Source: Actinomycetes bacterium (lineage in GTDB: Bacteria > Actinomycetota > Thermoleophilia > Solirubrobacterales > 70-9). From it: 44,231 nucleotides of DNA. The DNA is taken from positions 1 through 44,231 of the forward strand of contig JAEYSQ010000025.1 of NCBI GenBank assembly GCA_023434465.1. The letters are read 5' to 3'. A program made the position numbers and the translations under genes. How positions within the stretch are numbered: position 1 is the first letter of the stretch; every line of letters begins with the position of its first letter. Below, piece by piece: positions 40,505 through 44,231 of the stretch. The notes under the pieces were generated by a model. The model saw only the letters and a program-made list of their open reading frames with translations, was not told the DNA's origin and did not search any database.

Positions 40505-41476
40505 ATGAGCTTTCCGAGTACCCGCCTGCGTCGCCTCCGCAGGACTCCGGCCCTCAGGGGGCTGGTCCGTGAAACGGCGCTTTCTGCGGCCGACCTGATC
40601 CAGCCACTTTTCGTGACCGCCGGAACCGACCTGCGGGAGCCGGTCGAGGCGATGCCGGGCGTCAACCGGTTCTCGATCGCGGCCCTGGTCGACGAGGCCG
40701 GCGAAATCGCCGAAGCGGGAATCCCGGCGGTGCTGCTCTTCGGTGTCCCCTCGGAGAAGGACGAGGCCGGCAGTGGCGCCTACGACGACGAGGGGGTCGT
40801 CCAGATGGCGGTCCGGGCGCTGAAGGACGCGCATCCGGAACTGATCGTGGTCACCGACGTCTGTCTTTGCGAGTACACCGACCACGGTCAGTGCGGTTTC
40901 GTCCGGGATGGCCAGGTCGACAATGACGTTACGGTCGAGCTGCTCGCCCGCACCGCGATCTCCCATGCCGAGGCCGGGGCTGACATCGTCGCCCCGAGCG
41001 ACATGATGGACGGCCGGGTCGGCTCGATCCGCTACCAGCTGGACGAGGAAGGCCACCCGGACACGGCGATCCTCTCCTACGCGGCCAAGTACGCCTCGGC
41101 TTTCTATGGACCGTTTCGGGAGGCGGCAGGGTCAACGCCGAAGATCGGTGACCGTAAGGGCTATCAGCTCGACCCCGCCAACTCGGACGAGGCGGTGCGT
41201 GAAGCGAAGCTGGATCTCGAGGAGGGAGCCGACGCCTTGATGGTCAAGCCGGCCTCCCATTATCTGGACATCGTCCGCCGGGTCAAGGACGAGACCGGGG
41301 CACCGGTCGCCGCCTACCAGGTTTCCGGCGAGTACTCGGCGATCAAGGCGGCCGGGGCCAACGGCTGGATCGACGAACAGGCGGCTGCTCTCGAATCGCT
41401 GGTCGCGATCCGCCGGGCGGGCGCCGATTTCATCGTCAGCTACTTCGCGAAGGAGGCGGCCGCATGGCTCGCGTGA
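40505..41476 (+). CDS. hemB: Porphobilinogen synthase (delta-aminolevulinate dehydratase)
   Basis: The 323-residue enzyme condenses two 5-aminolevulinates to porphobilinogen for heme. RLRRLRRTPALRGLVRET, the zinc-cysteine region VTDVCLCEYTDHGQCGF, APSDMMDGRV, the Schiff-base lysine motif YAAKYASAFYGPFREA and the second lysine LMVKPASHYLDIV are all present. The intact Cys triad marks the zinc-dependent type. hemL follows after 34 bp. Confidence 0.98.
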   Translation: MSFPSTRLRRLRRTPALRGLVRETALSAADLIQPLFVTAGTDLREPVEAMPGVNRFSIAALVDEAGEIAEAGIPAVLLFGVPSEKDEAGSGAYDDEGVVQMAVRALKDAHPELIVVTDVCLCEYTDHGQCGFVRDGQVDNDVTVELLARTAISHAEAGADIVAPSDMMDGRVGSIRYQLDEEGHPDTAILSYAAKYASAFYGPFREAAGSTPKIGDRKGYQLDPANSDEAVREAKLDLEEGADALMVKPASHYLDIVRRVKDETGAPVAAYQVSGEYSAIKAAGANGWIDEQAAALESLVAIRRAGADFIVSYFAKEAAAWLA

Positions 41477-41510
41477 CTGAGAGAGCGGTTTCCGGGAAGG
41501 GAGCGGAACC

Positions 41511-42938
41511 ATGTCGGGTCTGAGCAGGGGCGCACCGGACAAGGTGAAGATCAAGGTCCGGGGCGACGGCTCGCCGCTGGCCGGCACCCAGTCCGAGGTC
41601 GACCACCAGGACGAGAAGGCGGCCAAGGCAGAAGCCGCTCGCGCCGCCGCCGATCGCAACACGAACTCCGAACTCTTCGAACGGGCCCGGGCGGTGCTGC
41701 CGGGCGGGGTCAATTCGCCGGTCCGGGCGATGCGCCAGGTCGGTCTCGACCCGGTCTTCATCGAATCGGCCGAGGGGGCCGAGGTAATCGACCGCGACGG
41801 CCGGCGGTATCTCGACTGGGTCGGTTCCTGGGGCCCGATGATTCTCGGACACACCGACCCCGGGGTACTGGAGGCAATCAGGGAAGCGGCCGCCCGCGGC
41901 ACCAGCTTCGGCGCCGCGACCGAGGCCGAAGTCGAGCTGGCCGAAGAGGTCGCCGCACGCATGCCCTCGGTCGAGATGATCCGCATGACCAGCTCCGGAA
42001 CCGAGGCGGCGATGACCGCGGCCCGGCTGGCCCGGGCGGTCACCGGCCGTGAGGTGTTGGTCAAGTTTGCTGGCGCCTACCACGGTCACTCCGACGGACT
42101 CCTGGCCGAAGCCGGCTCCGGCGTCGCCACTCACGGAATCCCGTCCGGACCCGGCATTCCTGCCGCCCAGGCGGCGGGCACGGTGGTGGTGGGGTGGAAC
42201 GACCGCGCGGCAGTTTCCGAGGCGCTCGCCAAACATGAGGTGGCGGCGGTTTTCGCCGAGCCGATCGCGGCCAACATGGGTGTGGTGCCGCCGGAAGACG
42301 GATTCCTCGAGTACCTGCGAGAAGAAACAGCGAAGGCCGGCGCACTGCTGGTCTTCGACGAGGTGATCACCGGATTCCGGGTTGACCGCGGTGGCGCCCA
42401 GGCGCTTTACGGCGTTGACCCCGACCTCACCGTGCTGGGCAAGATCATCGGTGGCGGTCTGCCCGCGGCAGCGGTCGGCGGTCCCCGCGAACTGATGGAA
42501 AGGCTTGCCCCGGAAGGCGACGTCTACCAGGCCGGCACCCTCTCCGGCAATCCGCTGGCGGTCGCGGCCGGACTGACCACCCTGAAACGGCTCGACGAAC
42601 AGGCCTACGCCCGGATCGCCGCGCTCACCGAGCGCCTGACCAGCGGCCTGAATGAGCTGGCCGAAGAGCACAGCCTCACCGTTTCATCGGCACCCGGTCT
42701 GGTCACCTTGTTCTTCTCGGCGCTGCCGGTCAGGAATTTCGAGGACGCGATGGCAACCGACCGCGAACGCCACGCGGCCTTCTACCGGGCGATGCTGGAA
42801 CGCGGGATCTGGCTGCCGCCGTCCCAGTTCGAGGCCTGGTTCGTCTCCCTCGCCCAGGACGAGATCCAGGTCGACCGGACCCTGATGGCTGCCGCCGAGG
42901 CCCTCGCCGCGAGCGATCCGCGAAGGGCGATCGGTTGA
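41511..42938 (+). CDS. hemL: Glutamate-1-semialdehyde 2,1-aminomutase
   Basis: This PLP enzyme of the C5 heme route makes 5-aminolevulinate. The core matches the family: NSELFERARAVLPGGVNSPVRAM, WVGSWGPMILGHTDP, TSSGTEAAMTAARLAR, AYHGHSDGLL, VFDEVITGFRV, the PLP lysine in VLGKIIGGGLP and YQAGTLSGNP. The product is 475 aa, longer than usual because of a charged 48-residue N-terminal extension (VKIKVRGDGSPL...EVDHQDEKAAKAEAARA). The next in-frame GTG (about 41542) would still leave most of it, so it is probably real. The stop overlaps the next gene (TTGA). Confidence 0.97.
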   Translation: MSGLSRGAPDKVKIKVRGDGSPLAGTQSEVDHQDEKAAKAEAARAAADRNTNSELFERARAVLPGGVNSPVRAMRQVGLDPVFIESAEGAEVIDRDGRRYLDWVGSWGPMILGHTDPGVLEAIREAAARGTSFGAATEAEVELAEEVAARMPSVEMIRMTSSGTEAAMTAARLARAVTGREVLVKFAGAYHGHSDGLLAEAGSGVATHGIPSGPGIPAAQAAGTVVVGWNDRAAVSEALAKHEVAAVFAEPIAANMGVVPPEDGFLEYLREETAKAGALLVFDEVITGFRVDRGGAQALYGVDPDLTVLGKIIGGGLPAAAVGGPRELMERLAPEGDVYQAGTLSGNPLAVAAGLTTLKRLDEQAYARIAALTERLTSGLNELAEEHSLTVSSAPGLVTLFFSALPVRNFEDAMATDRERHAAFYRAMLERGIWLPPSQFEAWFVSLAQDEIQVDRTLMAAAEALAASDPRRAIG

Positions 42939-43534
42939 GCATTACGGCCCCGCTGGACCGCCTCGCCGCCAGGGTGCGTGACGAGGGACCACCGCTCGCC
43001 GTAAGCGAGTCGAGCACCGAACCGGATTCGGGCTTCGGCCGGCCGGTGTTCGGACAGTTGGCCGCTTCCGGTCCCCGCACCTCAGGGGATGGCGCCGAAT
43101 ATTCCTTCGTCGTCGAAGCGGTCCGGGAGGGCTACCTCTGTCATTACGGCACCTCTCGCATCCTCGACGGACCGGACCCGGACCTGGCCTTGCTGGCCGG
43201 CGATCTCTTTTACGCGATCGGAATCCGCGGACTCGCCGGGCTCGAAGACCTCCAATCCACAGGGATTCTGTCGGATTTGATCAGGGTGGCGGCCGACCTC
43301 CAGGCGGTGGGCCGACCCGACCTCGCCGAGATTCTCTGGATCGGTCAGATTGTCGCTCTGGCATGCGGAAAAGACAAGGATCACGGCGCCGCGTTGAGGG
43401 CTCTGGAGGTTGGTCAGGATGGGGCCGGCAAGGGACTCCTGGAGTGGTCGCATGACAGGGCCGCGACGAATGGACTCGGGCGGGAATTCGACATTGCGCA
43501 GACTGCAATAGACTCCGGCCCGTCGAATTTCTAG
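42935..43534 (+). CDS. Conserved-looking protein of unknown function, between hemL and qcrA
   Basis: The 199-residue product is soluble and Ala/Leu/Gly-rich. The most structured part (about 65-150) is helical: VREGYLCHYGTSRILDGPDPDLALLAGDLFYAIGIRGLAG (split motifs YLCHYGTSRI and LLAGDLFYAIGI). The LLAGDxxYA stretch recalls small subunits or helices of prenyl-synthase-type proteins, but that match is too weak for a call. The TTG start overlaps the hemL stop, and qcrA begins 4 bp after its end, so it is co-transcribed with both. A role in heme or menaquinol oxidase assembly is a guess from context. Confidence 0.75.
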   Translation: MSITAPLDRLAARVRDEGPPLAVSESSTEPDSGFGRPVFGQLAASGPRTSGDGAEYSFVVEAVREGYLCHYGTSRILDGPDPDLALLAGDLFYAIGIRGLAGLEDLQSTGILSDLIRVAADLQAVGRPDLAEILWIGQIVALACGKDKDHGAALRALEVGQDGAGKGLLEWSHDRAATNGLGREFDIAQTAIDSGPSNF

Positions 43535-43538
43535 AAGC

Positions 43539-44219
43539 GTGTCTGAACCGTTGAACAAGAACTCCGAGCCGGGGGAAGAGCCCCGCGTCAAACTGCCCCC
43601 CGCCGAGCCCCGTGGCTACTTCGAAGGCGAGTCGATGACCCGTCGGCACGTTTTCACGGTCGCCAGCCAGGCCGTAGGGGGTGTGGCTGCGGCTGCCGTC
43701 GTGCTGCCGGTGCTCGGTTTCGCGCTAGCCCCGCTCTTCACCCGCGGTGAGGAACGCTGGGAAGCGGTCGGTCCGACCGGGGACTTCAACGCAGAGGACT
43801 ACAAGCAGGTTGTGTTTACCGAGACTCCCGGCATTGGCGAGGTCGGCAAGACCACCGCTTACGTCCGCAAGGGCTCGGAGCAGTTCGACGAAGATCCGAA
43901 CGAGTTCATCGCCGTCTCGACCCGGTGCGCCCACCTCGGCTGCCCGGTCCGATTCGTCCAGGCCGCCCAGAACTTCATCTGTCCCTGCCACGGTGGCGTC
44001 TACGACTTCCTCGGCAAGCGAATCGGCGGTCCGCCGGTCCGGCCGCTCGACCGTTTCCAGACCCGGATCAAGGGTGGACAGGTCGAGCTCGGTCCGCGCT
44101 ACTCGGTGACCAACCAGCTCAAGGCCGTTCGCGTCCGCGACCCCGGCGAGTTCACCGGCGGTATCTGGGAGTTCCTCTACCCGCCCCGCCCGTCCACCTT
44201 CCCCCCGCCGGGCAACTGA
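43539..44219 (+). CDS. qcrA: Rieske iron-sulfur subunit of the cytochrome bc complex (QcrA-like)
   Basis: The 226-residue product has a hydrophilic N-terminus and a membrane helix (about 38-65, with MTRRHVFTVASQAVGG before it, Tat-like RR). The Rieske domain holds both cluster motifs: CAHLGCPV (Cys, His) and CPCHGGVYD (Cys, His), and the GGPPVRPLDRF Pro loop. It passes electrons from menaquinol to cytochrome c in the bc complex. The start is GTG, with a TAGACT -10-like box at 43509-43514. The stop is followed at once by another ATG. Confidence 0.95.
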   Translation: MSEPLNKNSEPGEEPRVKLPPAEPRGYFEGESMTRRHVFTVASQAVGGVAAAAVVLPVLGFALAPLFTRGEERWEAVGPTGDFNAEDYKQVVFTETPGIGEVGKTTAYVRKGSEQFDEDPNEFIAVSTRCAHLGCPVRFVQAAQNFICPCHGGVYDFLGKRIGGPPVRPLDRFQTRIKGGQVELGPRYSVTNQLKAVRVRDPGEFTGGIWEFLYPPRPSTFPPPGN

Positions 44220-44224
44220 TCTGA

Positions 44225-44231
44225 ATGAGCC
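44225..44231 (+). CDS. Possible start of the next gene (cytochrome b expected), cut by window edge
   Basis: ATGAGCC begins five bases after the qcrA stop. Only two codons are visible. In related clusters qcrB follows qcrA, so this identity is by context alone. Confidence 0.25.

Overview
The window is high-GC DNA from the chromosomal origin neighbourhood of an actinobacterium. The gene set (an actinobacterial fhaA-fhaB-pstP-rodA-pbpA-pknB cell-wall kinase cluster, a QcrA-type Rieske protein, DUF559/AbiEi protein, many GTG/TTG starts, apparent leaderless promoters) suits a deep-branching class such as Thermoleophilia (Solirubrobacterales-like). That placement is inference from gene content, not a database match. 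No phage, rRNA operon or CRISPR array is present.

Layout. 1-3049: the edge of a polysaccharide-type nucleotide-sugar dehydratase, uppP (undecaprenyl-PP phosphatase) and purM. 3264-4772: a transmembrane Ser/Thr kinase with a discoidin-like outer domain. 4807-6016: a DUF559/AbiEi-like gene bracketed by two inverted copies of a 47-bp palindromic repeat. 6032-15871 (minus strand): a cell-wall growth cluster read as membrane kinase, fhaA, fhaB, pstP, rodA, pbpA, pknB, ddl. 16038-18144: a membrane-anchored CARDB-type protein and pheA. 18162-18208: a third, solitary repeat copy. 18224-27441 (minus): gyrA, gyrB, dciA (DUF721), recF, dnaN, dnaA. 27646-32143 (plus): rpmH, rnpA, yidD, yidC, jag, rsmG, parA, parB. 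32287-33079: tRNA-Ile(GAT), a 22-bp tandem repeat and a bifunctional-nuclease-family gene. 33143-38255: a second ddl, a PLP aminotransferase, a small membrane protein, a type I phosphodiesterase and ymdB. 38293-40370: an ABC exporter pair. 40393-44219: a large hairpin, then hemB, hemL, an unknown gene and the Rieske subunit qcrA.

How it works together. Replication initiation genes diverge from the segregation and membrane-insertion genes around 26-27.6 kb, so the origin should lie there or in the nearby gyrB leader, where the only perfect DnaA box seen is found. A near-consensus parS site straddles the rnpA/yidD junction, 3 kb from parAB. The kinase cluster couples peptidoglycan sensing (PASTA kinase) and phosphatase/FHA readers to RodA-PbpA wall synthesis and D-Ala-D-Ala supply; uppP supports the lipid carrier. 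The last block serves heme synthesis and the cytochrome bc branch of respiration.

Least explained are the 47-bp palindromic repeat family and its association with the DUF559 gene, the 22-bp tandem array behind the tRNA, the 75-nt hairpin before hemB, and a recurrent promoter pattern (TANNNT 6-11 nt before the start codon) that implies leaderless mRNAs.
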